From Hemerocallis citrina (Eukaryota > Streptophyta > Magnoliopsida > Asparagales > Asphodelaceae), in assembly GCA_017893485.1 (NCBI GenBank), contig CM030366.1, forward strand, positions 77,629,227-77,693,226: 64,000 nt of DNA, in the 5' to 3' direction. Below are positions 42,000 through 53,920 of the stretch, one piece after another. A model generated the notes under the pieces. The model ran no database searches. It saw only the letters and a program-made list of their open reading frames with translations, and was not told the DNA's origin. The position numbers and the translations under genes were made by a program. Each line of letters begins with the position of its first letter. Position 1 is the stretch's first letter.

Positions 42000-44208
42000 A
42001 CAAAGCTCTCTCGCGCATGCAGCAACCCCATCACCCTGCAACCTCTTCACCGTCACTGCCTGTCTTCATCACAGCCGAGCCTCTCCGCTGCCTCTTGCCA
42101 ATCACCGCGCAACTCCTCGACAGCCGCCCTTACTGTTGTTGTTGTTGTTGCTGCTGCTGTTTCCATTTGTTGTTGTTGCCGCTGTCGTGTTGTCGCTGCC
42201 GCCTCTTGTGTTGTCACTGCTGCCTCTTCCTGTTTTCGTGGCTCTCGCTGTTGTTGTTGCTCTTGCTGCCATTGCTATGGTAGTTTTTGCCATGTGCACA
42301 TGTTTCGATGCACATAGTTTGCATGTGTTTCCGCCGTGTGTCACCATCGGGATGCTCGTCCTGTTATTCTTTCATATTCAGAATCTTCATCTAACAGGCA
42401 AGCGTCCGTTGAACTCATTTTTATTGTTCTAGTTCAAGGAAACATTCATTGAACTCCGGCAAGTAGTAATTTAAATGAGCATCGTAGATAATTGAATTTT
42501 ATTATTGATTCATTATTGATTCATTATTTTCTTTATCGCATCATGTTTTTGATTCATTGTATTCTGATCGTGCCATTGTTATCAATATAAAACATGAACT
42601 GTAAATTTATTGTATTATTGAACACTCAAATGTGCTGTCCTATCGTTTTCCCGAGTGTGTACTGAGGTTTGGACCAAGTTCCTGACATCGAAACTTAAAA
42701 CCTTGTACATAGAAATTGCAACACACTGAGTCTTAAATCTGGAACATCTTACAGATTCTCAATCTGATTTATAGATTGGAAATTATTGCAGTTTTAGTAC
42801 TGTCATGTTGTAATTTCTAGAACCGAGACTGTGCACGAAACCTGTAAAGAATTGATTGATCGACCTAGTTACTGTAACTATAACTTATCATGTGAACATG
42901 CGTTGAAACCGGCCGAGAGTCTACCTTCTAGAATCTCTGACAGAATCGGATTTGCATTCCCTTAGCAACAGAAAAGTGACTTTGAGTACCAATAGGTGCT
43001 GCTGTCCAGAACCTGTATTATTATGTTTTTGCATATAAATCCGTTATTTTTTATATTTAATGAATTGGACTATCTATATTTCATGTATTGTACAACCTTG
43101 ATATCTTCTTGAAATTGTAACAATACTACCGTTCTCATCGATTGTACCCGTTGCACAATTCTGGATACTACTGTTTCCATTTATTGTATTGATTGCATGT
43201 CTACAATTTATCGTAATAAAATAATAACAAGCCGGGGTAATAAGGATAAGACTTAGTAGTGCACAATATAGGAGAGTGTACTCGGAAGGGGATATTGGTC
43301 ACAGCCTATATTGGTCATTATTATCGGTCATATTGGTCATCGATTGATTGTGGATTACTGACTACAATATTTCGATTCATCGTGTATTGGTCATCGGTCA
43401 TTGGTCATCAGTCATCGGTCATCGGTCATCGGTCATCGATCATCGGTCATCGGTTATTGTTCATTGATATTGCAAGGCCAGAGTACATGATTCTGTAGAA
43501 TTCACCACTATAGTCTAAATATTCACTTGATTGTATGCACCCGAACCTGTGGTATGGAACGCAGGATTGTGTTCATTAGTTAGGATTGATAAAAAGCTGA
43601 TAGACATGAGATGAACACTGAACATTAACACTGATACTGAATACTGGTTATTGAACATTGATTCCCGATTTCTGAATTATTGATTATCGACTTTTAATTT
43701 TGTTATCGTTTATCATTTATTGACTCTGATATCGTTCCAATTTTCTTTCTCTTATTATGTAATCCTTTATTTCTTACCTTACTACTTGCTACTACTTATC
43801 ACCCGAAGCTTGCTCTAACGGGCATTTTTTCCCCATCTCTAGATGCTGAGATTACAGGTATCATGGAGGAAGCAACTGAAGGACTGGAGAACTAATCTTC
43901 TAGAGATTGTAGTGGAACTGATAGTCATAATTATTTTATTCATGTTATTTTACTTCCAGCATTGTATTACTTTCGTACTTTGTATTCCGAGCTTTGTTGA
44001 CCCGACGTTATTTGCTTTCTAGATGTTGGTATGTATGAGACACTTCATGGACTATTCATGTTTATGTGATATTATATTACATGTGTGGTTATTGTTGTAT
44101 TTCATACTGTTGAGTTAAACTGTTACAGCTTATGGATGATATACCCATTATCCGCTGGACCTCAGTTGCGTCCCTGTATTTTCGTATAATGGAAAGCGGG
44201 ACGTGACA
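42000..44208 (+). repeat. E2 5' LTR, 5'-truncated
   Basis: Ends GGGACGTGACA and shares the terminal about 90 bp and the TACTCGGAAGG motif with E1. Its first roughly 1 kb, judged from the 3' LTR, is missing at the hAT junction. 42130-42280 contains TGT/GCT trinucleotide runs whose Cys/Leu-rich ORFs are low complexity. No gene is supported. Confidence 0.8.
43295..43465 (+). repeat. GGTCATCG-type tandem repeat in E2 5' LTR
   Basis: About 15 imperfect copies of an 8-9 bp unit (GGTCATCG, GGTCATTG) follow GTGTACTCGGAAGG, the same relative position as the arrays in S1 and E1. Confidence 0.9.
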
Positions 44209-44218
44209 ATGTTTTTAG

Positions 44219-44231
44219 TGGTATCAGAGCC
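44219..44231 (+). other. E2 primer-binding site
   Basis: TGGTATCAGAGCC ten bases after the LTR end, the same spacing as in E1. Confidence 0.92.
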
Positions 44232-44335
44232 AGGTTAGGCCTTAATCAGGTTAAGCCTTAGCCAAGTTAGGCTAATGTGTTAGCCAGGTTTGGCTCTAAC
44301 CATGTTGGAGTTGAGTCAGGTTAACTCAATAATAT
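44230..44335 (+). repeat. Short AGCCAGGTTAGGC-type repeats after the primer site
   Basis: Four to five imperfect 20-25 bp copies of AGCCAGGTTAGGC follow the primer site. E1 has no matching run. Confidence 0.65.
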
Positions 44336-44415
44336 GTGCACCACGTTAATCACATGAATATTTAATAACCAACTTGTAATCTGGATACTGACCTTGTTTG
44401 AATATATTGTAGACT

Positions 44416-45151
44416 ATGGCTCGTGGAGGCTCTTCCACTTCCCGACCAAGGGATGAACAACCGAACAATGTTGCTTTCCTCCAGGCATTGCAACAAATGA
44501 TGGCGCTGCAACAGGAGTATAACAAACTTATGAGGGCTACCTTGGAGGTCGTTAACCAAACCACCGTTGGACCCGATCCAGAGTTATTGCCGCCGAGACC
44601 CGGCACATTTGCAGATTTCATAAGGTTACACCCGAACAAGTTAATGGGAACCAAGACTCCATTAAAAGCTGACCAGTGGCTGATTCGGGCTGAGCAGCTG
44701 TTGTAGCACAAATTTTCGATGTCAATCAGGTGGATGTAATAAGCATCCAGCTTATGGACCTTGCCCAGATCTGGTGGAGGGCAAAAACCGAGAGGTTAAA
44801 GAGGCCTATTACCTGGGTCACGTTCACCGAGAGCTTCTTGATGAAGTTCTTCCCCAGTGTCACAAAAATTGAGATGGAGCGACAGTTCTACTCCTTAACG
44901 CAGGGGAGTCAGTCTGTCGATGAGTATACTGCTGAGTTCACCCGGCTTAGTCGCTTTGCAGCGGTCATGGTGGCAAATGATGAAGACAGAGTCTGGAGAT
45001 TTTTTATGGGTCTGAATTTCGATATTCAGGATCGTCTGGTTGCCCACCAGCACTGTACCTACACCGCAGTTCTTGATGCAGCGAGAATCCAGGAACAGGC
45101 TTACAAGAGGAGGAAAGCATCTCAACTGACAGTGCAGCCCACTACTGTCAC
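44416..45151 (+). pseudogene. E2 gag, N-terminal and capsid part
   Basis: ATG at 44416 opens a gag of Ty3/gypsy type: a Gln-rich coiled N-terminus, then WLIRAEQLL, stop at 44704. A one-base frameshift near 44700 leads into the capsid core, with ISIQLMDLAQIWW, TWVTFTESFLMKFFP and MERQFYSLTQGSQSVDEYTAEFTRL, in the roughly 150-residue frame that follows. E3 interrupts it at 45152. The capsid core that E1 lacks is present here, but the frameshift and E3 inactivate it. Confidence 0.9.
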
Positions 45152-46259
45152 TGTAACGCCCCGATTTCCAGTAACTGGGAAACCGTGACATAAGCCAGAA
45201 TCTTTTCTTCAATTATCCACAATACACAGAAAAACAGGAAAATTTAAAACTTTTTATTCAACACAAATGTATTACAAATCCGAATGTTACAAAATTGCAA
45301 TACATTACAATAGCGTTACAATAATACCTTTACAATCTCAAGTGTTACATCTTTCAACATATTACATCAGAGTATAATGAATAAATAACAACACTTGGTA
45401 TTCCACTTGGATGCTTTCCAACAAATAAATAATTTACAGCGGAAACTCAAATGAAATCGACTCCTTGCTCTCTTACCTTGAGTCCTCCTGAAACCTGTAC
45501 CTGTACTTCTGCAATCCAATACCTGCACTTCTGCAATCCAGTACTTATTGAAGTGGAGACGTCGGTATTCACTGACGCTTTAACGCTCATAACTAGCAGC
45601 AGATCTCAACTAATAGCAAATAGATTAATGAAAAGAGAAACATGTATATATATTTGATGTGTCAGTGTATGCATTGACTTAGACTCTAATGCAAGATTAA
45701 CCAACACAATGATGCACTTATTCAAATGCAAGCAAGTCTCGGGAATAGTACGCAGCTCATACTACATACGTCCATTCTCAAGCCGTTTTCTTCATATATA
45801 GGGATTTGAACTCGCGCCATGTATTCTACTTTTATACCCATCCTGTTCCTGTCGTAATACTACATGACTGGTGACTATTGTCCGACGTACCGGACCTCAC
45901 TCGAAAGCCAACACGAACTACAAGGTACTTGCCAACCTTCTTCTGTGCCTTCAACTGGTCATGAGAAGGCATAGAACCTGCCGGGATCGTAGAGTCTATT
46001 TCCCTAGGAAACCCTCTCGTTCTTATCATGGCACATTCAGGAATTAACAATCAAGATACGGAACCCGTACTCCCAACTTGTCATGAAAAAGCACCGCCCG
46101 TATCCCTTTGACAGGGGAATACATCCTGAAAACACCACCTAGTGTCAGCCTATAGGATAGGTTGGATTATAGGGTATCACCCCTAACACCAACTCTCACA
46201 CTTTAACAATTTATAGATAAAAATAGTTAAGTAACTGTTACTACCCTAACAATGTCACT

Positions 46260-46830
46260 AACCCAAACCAACAAGCGAGACATGCCACTCTGCTTCCAAC
46301 ATGGCATGAAAAAGCACCGTACATGTCCCTTTTCTAACCAAACAAGCGAGACATGCACTGTGCTTCCAACTTGACATGAAAAAGCACCGTACGTATCCCT
46401 CTTCTAACTAAACAAGCAAGACATGCACTGTGCTTCCAACTTGACATGAAAAAGCACCGTACGTGTCCCTCTTCTAACCCAACAAGCAATGCATACACTG
46501 TGCTTCCAACTTGACATGAAAAAGCACCGTACATGTCTCTTTTCTAACTAAACAAGCGAGGCATGCACTGTGCTTCCAACTTGACATGAAAAGCACCGAA
46601 CGTGTCCCTCTTCTAACTAAACAAGAGAGACATGCACTGTGCTTCCAACTTGACATGAAAAAGCACCGTACGTATTCCTCTTCTAACTAAACAAGCGAGA
46701 CATGCACTGTGCTTCCAACTTGACATGAAAAAGCACCGTACGTGTCCCTCTTCTAACTAAACAAGCGAGACATGCACTGTGCTTCTAACTTGACTTGAAA
46801 AAGCACCGTACGTATCCTTCTTCTAGAGAG
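46260..46830. repeat. 70-bp tandem array, E3 left LTR
   Basis: About eight units; AACAAGCGAG or variants recurs at 46341, 46411, 46481 and 46551. Each unit contains CATGCACTGTGCTTCCAACT and GAAAAAGCACCGTACGT. Matching array at 52930-53490. Confidence 0.95.
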
Positions 46831-46914
46831 TGTAACTATTTCTCAACACAATTAACCTAGTCTAAATCTAGACTTCTCAAGATCTCATCGGATCCACTCA
46901 CAACCTACCTATTC

Positions 46915-47270
46915 AAGACAATACCTACATACGAGCCCAATGAGCTTCGGACGAGACCATACATACATACAAGCCAAATAAGCTACATATGAGTTCACAG
47001 CTACATACAGGCCAGTCGAACCGCATATGAGACAACAACACACATATGAGCCAAATAAACTATGTATGAGACCAACAGCTACATACGGGCCAGGCGAGCC
47101 ATGTATGAGACAACAACATACATACGAGCCAAATAATCTACGTATGAGACCAATAGCTACATACGGGCCAGGCGAGCCACGTATGAGACAACAACCAACA
47201 TACGTGCTAAATAAGCTACGTATGAGATCAACAGCTACATACGGACCAGTCGAGCAATGTATGAGCAAAA
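46915..47270. repeat. 78-bp tandem array, E3 left LTR
   Basis: About four and a half units; GCCAAATAA recurs at 46973, 47050, 47128 and 47206. Unit text includes GCTACGTATGAGACCA and TACATACGGGCCAGGCGAG. Matching array at 53580-53920. Confidence 0.93.
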
Positions 47271-47454
47271 CCACCCATAAAAACAACCGTACAGGTAATC
47301 AACCTAGAAGCAACCAAACCTGCTTCTAGCAAACCTTATCTTCTATAATTAGAAGCAACAGAAGAATCTACAACAATGTAAAATAGGCATTCTACCAATG
47401 AGATGCCCAAAAACAACATAAAAGCCTTCCGACAGCCTAGAAGCAACCAGTGCT

Positions 47455-48600
47455 ACGCTTATCGAATTTTAATAGAAATATACTTTTTAGAAAGGTAAGA
47501 TTATCTACCAAAACTCTCTAGTGGAACACTATCTCAAATTTTGTAAGGAATCCAAAATTCGGTCCATCGAACACACGCAAACAATTTACCCAACTGCAGA
47601 TTTTCAATAAAAAGCTGAAACTATGCAAGCTGGTAACTTTCACTCTACTCGTCGGAATCTAACGAAACTGGATAATTTGAAAAGGTGGGACATCAAATAA
47701 AACTTTCCAGTTGACCAGTTTCTCAGATTCCGAAAGGAAATCCGAGTTCCTACTTATCAAACACACAACTGGTAACAAAACAGCCAACTTGACCTAAGGA
47801 AAATTGAAACTTTGAAAGCCCATAACTTCTACTCTACTTATCGAAATCTAGCCCGAGAGGCCAATTCAAAAAGGGGAGAACGTCTACTACAACTTCTCTA
47901 ATGGGTCGGCTCCTCAGATTCATGAAGCAAGACCCTCATAAATGACCAAGAAGTTAAACAGCAAGAACCTAGTTTAAACAGCTAATTGCTGTATTTTGCA
48001 AAAGGGAATAACTCCCACTCCGCTTATCGAAATTTAGCCCGAGAGGCCAATTCGGAAAGGGTAGGATGTCTACTACAATTTCTCCAATGGGTCTCTACCT
48101 TAGATTCAACCAATAAGACCATCAAAAACCTCAATGAGTCAAAACAGTACCTACTCAGTCAGACAGCTTTTTGCTGTATTTTCCAAAGGTCATAACTCCG
48201 ACTCCGCTTATCGGAATTTAGCCTGAGAGGCCAATTCGAAAAGGGGAAAATGTCTACTACAACTTCTCCAATGGGTCTCTACCTCATATTCGACCATTAA
48301 GAGGCTCAAAAATAGTAATCAACAAAAACAGTGAACAACTCAGTCGAGTTGCTGCCCTGTTTTTGTAACGACCATAACTTTTGCATCTCCTAACGGAATT
48401 TAACGCGAGAGGTCAATTCGGAAAGGGGAGTATGTCTACTACAACTTCTCTACATGTTCCCTACCTCTAATTCCGCAATGAAGACAACTTCCAGCCCTCC
48501 GAACATACAGCGACACAATCCCCAAAAACACAGTTCACTGTTTTGCCCTAAACATTCGCTGTTTTGGGAGAAACGGTCGTTTCACCCATCAAAACTACTC
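47455..48600. repeat. Diverged 184-bp tandem units, E3 left LTR
   Basis: GTCTACTAC recurs at 47882, 48068, 48252 and 48434 (spacings 186, 184, 182), always after a CATAACT...CGAAAT...GAGAGGCCAATTC block. Two older units precede it. In the right LTR (from 54110) some units are deleted. Confidence 0.85.
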
Positions 48601-49842
48601 CGAAAAATCTACAAAAATTACAGCATGCTATTAACACCTAGGAGAACCTCCCATATACATTTCGGGTCAAGATTCCTCCGTTTACATAGTTAATAAATTC
48701 TAACCCTAGAATGGCAAAATTCGAATCTTTATACCTAATTTTTGTTCTACTACTTGAATCCTTACATTCACTTTGTTCTAGTCCATACACAAACATAAGA
48801 CCATGGTGCTACAACTTCGTACAACCATAAAAACCCTAAAATAACTAAAAAATGCATGAGATGAGAAACTCCCACCTTATACTTGGTTGGAAGGACTTGC
48901 TCTTTTCCTCCTCCTTGCTCCTTGTTCTTGATCTCAAGAACTCCACCATGAAAAACGAACCCATGAAAACCCTCTTTCCTTATGATTGATCCCTCTTTCT
49001 TCTCTCTCTAAAATTTTTTCTAAAATCAAAACTAGTAAGAAGTAGAAGTAGAAGAAGATGGAGAATGAGATGAGAAAGAGATGGAGAAGAATGAAGAACA
49101 AAATGATAAATGAATGGAAAGGGGGAGGGGGAGACCGGCCATTGAGTAGGAGAGGGAGAGAGAAAGGTGGGGTGTGGGGGAGGTGTTTTGTGGGGGTGGG
49201 TTTATTTGGTGAAGGGGGAGAGGGTTTATTTGCAAATAAGTCTTACAATCAAGCCCCAAACCAATCCAAACCCTCCATCTCATGACGATGGATCAAAAAG
49301 AAATAAAATTTGTCAAATCACATACTACACGATTTGTTCAAACGCCCGAAATGACCACAGTTCGATTTCGTACGTATATCTGATTATACAGATATTTTTC
49401 ATTAGTGAAAATGAACAAATCTGTACAAAAATAATTTAATTCCGAGAAATAAAATAAAATAATTTTATTACTGGCTCGGAAGATTTCATTATCAATTTGA
49501 TACAAAATAGTCGTCTACCGACTAGTGTATATACATATATAATGTTTATTAACAAAATCGGGTGATGTCCACCAAAAATATTTCAATTCTGGAAATAAAA
49601 GTAAAATAATAATAAAATAATTACTTTCAGTACCCGCCCAGGATTTTCCAGATGTTTTTCTCAAAAAAAAGTGTTTTTCATGATTTTGCACAAGTGTACA
49701 AAACTGATACAATACCTGTATATACTTACTAGTATATATATCCAGGTAACTTTTTATTTGAAAAACCAAGTAATTTCCATTTAAAATATTTTAATTTAAA
49801 AATAATAATTACCAAAATATAATATCCGTCCGGGATATTACA

Positions 49843-49880
49843 GTAGTCCCTCCTTAGAATAGTTTTGTCCTCAGAACTAC
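49843..49880 (-). other. E3 polypurine tract
   Basis: On the minus strand TTCTAAGGAGGGACTAC directly precedes the 3' LTR start TGTAATATCC. Confidence 0.7.
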
Positions 49881-50059
49881 GTTAAGTCAGGAAAACAGAC
49901 AACCAACCATACACCAAATAACTCGGGGAAAGAAAGCTTATACGGCTTTCCGGCTCTAAGTGACTCATCTACGAACTGGTTCTCCAAAGAACCCGACCTC
50001 GATCCCAAAGTTGCCTGCAAACTCTACCAAAGTCGAGTCGAAATTCTCGAATCTTGGTC

Positions 50060-50400
50060 AGAATCGCTGATACTGGTACTCCATGCTGCTTCCTTATGCC
50101 TTCACTGTGGATTTCCGCTAATTTCCCTAGTGCCTAAGTCATCTTTCTCGGAAAATGTGCAGACTTTCGTCAATTGGATCCCTAATAACCTAGATCGAGT
50201 CATACATTTTCGAACTTTTGGGTAATCCTGTGATGAAGTCCATACTGATATTCAGATATTTTCCTTCATCATCTTGTCGCTTCAGTGCTTTGATCCCTGC
50301 ATCTCCTGCCTACACCTTCTAACTTGCGTACTTAGACTTGGTTACAGCTTTCATCGTGCCAAATTTGAGCTTCAATCTTAAGTAATCACTCCAATACTGG
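50060..50400 (-). pseudogene. E3 integrase remnant
   Basis: Minus-strand readings in two frames match the gypsy integrase core: ISMDFITGLPKS (about 50260-50225) then LGKLAEIHSEGIRKQHGVPVS (about 50130-50065). Stops and frameshifts surround them. This shows that E3 descends from an element with full pol; RT is not seen. Confidence 0.65.
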
Positions 50401-50703
50401 CTTGACTGGTCTCATCATCTTGCTCCTTACTTCCTTCACGATCCTTGGCTGAGGCTAATTCTTCATCTATCTCATTTTTTGCACTTCGGTAGCCACTCCC
50501 TCCTTAGAATAGGACATAGACTACGAACATCACTTCTGACTTTTAGGATTCTCTCCTATAATTTGCTCAAAGCTGACGCTCCAGATGGTGTATTTAAACA
50601 AACCAAATCTGGAGCCACCTTCTGGACACATCTCAACTCTTAAAAAATAATTCAGACAAAAGAATATAATGAACCAAGTTTGAACAAAACAGCTGTATGG
50701 ATT

Positions 50704-50757
<54 letters not shown>

Positions 50758-50945
50758 CCAACTGATTACAAAAAGTGTTACATCATATATAACTTCTTCA
50801 GTCTAAATAAAATTTCAAAAATACAACTTTTGACTTAGTTGCAGTTCCATATGCACATATTGGCACTAGCACTCCTGCCTTCTTCAGCTTGCTGGTAGTA
50901 AGTACAAACTCTACCCTTGTTGAACAGGCTTATTTCCCTTATTGT
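50401..50945 (-). other. E3 internal stretch, no gene seen
   Basis: This lies between the integrase scrap and gag and contains a (TA)n run at 50706-50754. No coding motif is recognised on either strand. Confidence 0.5.
50706..50754. repeat. (TA)n microsatellite
   Basis: About 24 uninterrupted TA units in the E3 internal region. Confidence 0.97.
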
Positions 50946-51566
50946 TCATCTTCGGTACTGATCTGTCGTCATTCCTATGAAGCTGGGGACAGTTTGGCCT
51001 AACTTGACCAATCTCCCCACAGTTGTAACATGTACGGGCTTCCATCTGAGAGTCCTTCCTCGGACATTGGCTCTTAAAATGACCTTGCTCACCACATAGG
51101 AAACAACTTCCTGCCTTGGTGCCTCTAAGTTTGCCCTCCGTTTTCTGAGTCTTCTGCCCTTGACCTCGGTTCTCGAGCCCTGATGCTGGTGCAAATCTTT
51201 TCCTAGTCGTGGACAGACTGATCTCTTATCTCCAACCTCCTCACAAAAATGACATACTACAACCTTGGTGGTCCCCTGGACTTGCTCCAATTTATGCTGC
51301 AATCTTACCAATTCGGAATCAAAGTATTCCCGCTCCTTTGCTAGGCTTGCTAATATAACTCTGCAAGCGTCATCCACTTGCTTAGCTTGACGACCTTTCC
51401 TGGTCACGTACTTCCTCAGCTTCCTCATTTTCCATCGTATGCTGGCTGTCGCCGTTGTGCGTTGATCAATACTTAGTCCTTGCGGTGGTGAAGGCGACTC
51501 CGTCTTGAGGTTAGCTTGTAGTGAAATCTCCTTCGGCTCCTCGCTCGAGATCATCAGATCATCCAT
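50946..51566 (-). pseudogene. E3 gag C-terminal part with three zinc knuckles
   Basis: A 206-residue frame with a basic, coiled middle (residues 45-97). Knuckle 1, CHFCEEVGDKRSVC (105-118), has Asp in place of His. Two more are in a neighbouring frame: CFLCGEQGHFKSQC (51069-51112) and CYNCGEIGQVRPNC (50992-51035, Gln in place of His). A frameshift after residue 118 therefore splits the protein. Zinc knuckles bind the element RNA. The capsid core is not seen upstream, where only about 235 bases separate the ATG from the primer site. Confidence 0.75.
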
Positions 51567-51801
51567 CGAAATCGGCTCACTTCCATCGACACATCCTCGG
51601 TTAGGATATCCTCGAACACCATTATGTGTTTGAAGGATGGTAACACATATACCGGAATTTGTCCAGATATAGAAAAACTATAAAACATAAGTTGAAAGAA
51701 ACAACAATATGAATTATAATTGTCTACAACTAGCTAAAACCCGACTCCTAAAAGGCATCCAAGTTTAATTTCCCTACAGTGTTGGACTGTAAACTGAAGT
51801 C

Positions 51802-51814
51802 GGCTCTGATACCA
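51802..51814 (-). other. E3 primer-binding site
   Basis: GGCTCTGATACCA on the plus strand, three bases before the right LTR, gives TGGTATCAGAGCC on the minus strand. Confidence 0.92.
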
Positions 51815-52929
51815 CTCTGTAACGCCCCGATTTTTAGTAACTGGGAAACCATGACATAAGCCAGAATCTTTTCTTCAATTAGCCACAATACACAGAAAAA
51901 CAGGAAAATTTAAAACTTTTTATTCAACACAAATGTATTACAAATCCGAATGTTACAAAATTGCAATACATTACAAAAGTGTTACAATAAGACCTTTACA
52001 ATACCAAGTGTTACATCTTTCAACATATTACATCAGAGTATAATGAATAAAGAACAACACTTGGTATGCCACTTGGATGCTTTCCAACAAATAAATAATT
52101 TACAGCGGAAACTCTAATGAAATCGACTCCTTGCTCTCTCGCATTGAGTCCTCCTAAAACCTATACCTGTACTTCTGCAATCCAACACCTAGACTTCTGC
52201 AATCCAGTACCAATTGAAGTGAGGACGTCAGTATTCACTGACGCTTTAAGGCTGATAACTAGCAGCGACTCTCAACTAAAGTAAACAAATTAATGAAAAG
52301 AGAAACATGTATATGTATTTGATGTGTCAATGTATGCTATGACTTAGACTCTAATGCAAGATCAACCAACGCAATGACGTACTTATTCTAATGCAAGCAA
52401 GTCTCCGAAAAAGTATGCAGCCCCTACTACATATGCCCCTTCTCAAGCCGTATTCTTCATATATAGGGATTTGAACCCGCGCCAAGTATTCTACTTTTGT
52501 ACCCATCCTATTCCTTTCATAATACTACATGACAGGCGACTATTGCCTGGCGAACCGGACCTCACTCAAAAGCCACACGAACTACTAGGTACTTTTCAAC
52601 CTTCTTCTGTGCCCTCAACTGGACATGAGAAGGCATAGAACTTGCCGGGATCGTAGGGTCTATTTCCCTGGGAAACCCTCTCGTTCTTATCATGGCACAT
52701 TCAGGAATTAACAATCAAGATACAGAACCCGTGCTCCTAACTTGTTATGAAAAAGCACTGCCTGTATCCCTTTGACAAGGGAATACATCCCGATAACACC
52801 ACCTAGTGTCAGCCCATAGGAGAGGTTGGATTATAGGGTATCACCCCTAACACCATCTCTCACCCTTTGGCAATTTATAGATAAAAATGGTTAACTGTTA
52901 CTACCCTAACGATGTCACTAACCCTAACC

Positions 52930-53490
52930 AACAAGCGAGACATGCCACTGTGTTTCCAACTTGGCATGAAAATCACCGTACGTGTCCCTCTTCTAACCAA
53001 ACAAGCGAGACATGCACTGTGCTTCCAACTTGACATGAAAAAGCACCGTACGTATTCCTCTTCTAACCAAACAAGCGAAGCATGCACTGTGCTTCCAACT
53101 TAACATGAAAAAGCACCGTACGTGTCCCTCTTCTAACTAACAAGCGAGGCATACACTGTGCTTCCAACTTGACATGAAAAGCGTCGTACGTATTCCTCTT
53201 CTAACTAAACAAGCGAGACATGTACTGTGCTTCCAACTTGACATGAAAAAGCACCGTACGTGTCCCTCTTCTAACTAAAACAAGCGAGACATGCACTGTG
53301 CTTCTAACCTGACATGAAAAAATACCGTACATGTCCCTCTTCTAACTAAACAAGCGAGGCATGCACTGCGGTTCCAACTTGATATGAAAAAGTACCGTAC
53401 GTGTCCCTCTTCTAACTAAACAAGTGAGACATGCACTGTGCTTCCAACTTGACATGAAAAAGCACTGTACGGGTCCCTCTTCTAGAGAGT
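52930..53490. repeat. 70-bp tandem array, E3 right LTR
   Basis: About eight units matching 46260-46830, with separate point changes and a few one-base indels. Confidence 0.93.
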
Positions 53491-53579
53491 GTAACTATTT
53501 CTCGACACAATTAACCTAGTCTTAACCTAGACTTCTCAAGATCTCCTCGGATCCACTCACAGCCTACCTATGCAGGACA

Positions 53580-53920
53580 ATACCTACATACGAGCCCAAT
53601 GAGCTTCGTACGAGACCGTACATACATACGAGCCAAATAAGCTACATATGAGACCACAGCTACATACGGGCCAGTCGAGCCGCATATGAGATAACAACAT
53701 ACATACGAGCCAAATAAGCTACGTATGAGACCAATAGCTACATACGAGCCAGGCGAGCTACGTATGAAACAACAACATACATACAAGCCAAATAAGCTAC
53801 GTATGACACCAATAGCTACATACGGGCCAGGCAAGCCGCGTATGAGACAACAACCTACATACATGCCAAATAAGCTACGTATGAGACCAACAGCTACATA
53901 CGGACCAGTCGAGTCATGTA
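53580..53920. repeat. 78-bp tandem array, E3 right LTR
   Basis: About four units matching 46915-47270. Confidence 0.92.

Larger units (their letters stand above)
45152..49842 (-). repeat. E3 3' LTR (4.69 kb)
   Basis: Paired with 51818-56053. It carries three tandem arrays (70 bp, 78 bp and diverged 184 bp), described separately. A minus-strand TATA-like CTATATATGAAG lies near 45790-45805. ORFs here read repeats or purine-rich sequence. Confidence 0.9.

Noticed and set aside
42017..42432. Cys/Leu-rich ORFs in the E2 5' LTR
   Set aside because: They are produced by TGT and GCT trinucleotide runs, with no sequence conservation expected.
46260..47270. Regular repeats that might suggest a CRISPR array
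   Set aside because: Units are directly tandem with no unique spacers, lie in an LTR of a plant element, and have no cas genes nearby.
49032..49285. ORFs of 75-90 residues on both strands near the end of E3 left LTR (also at 55324)
   Set aside because: They read purine-rich GGAGAGGGAGAGA sequence present in both LTRs, and the reading differs between the copies.
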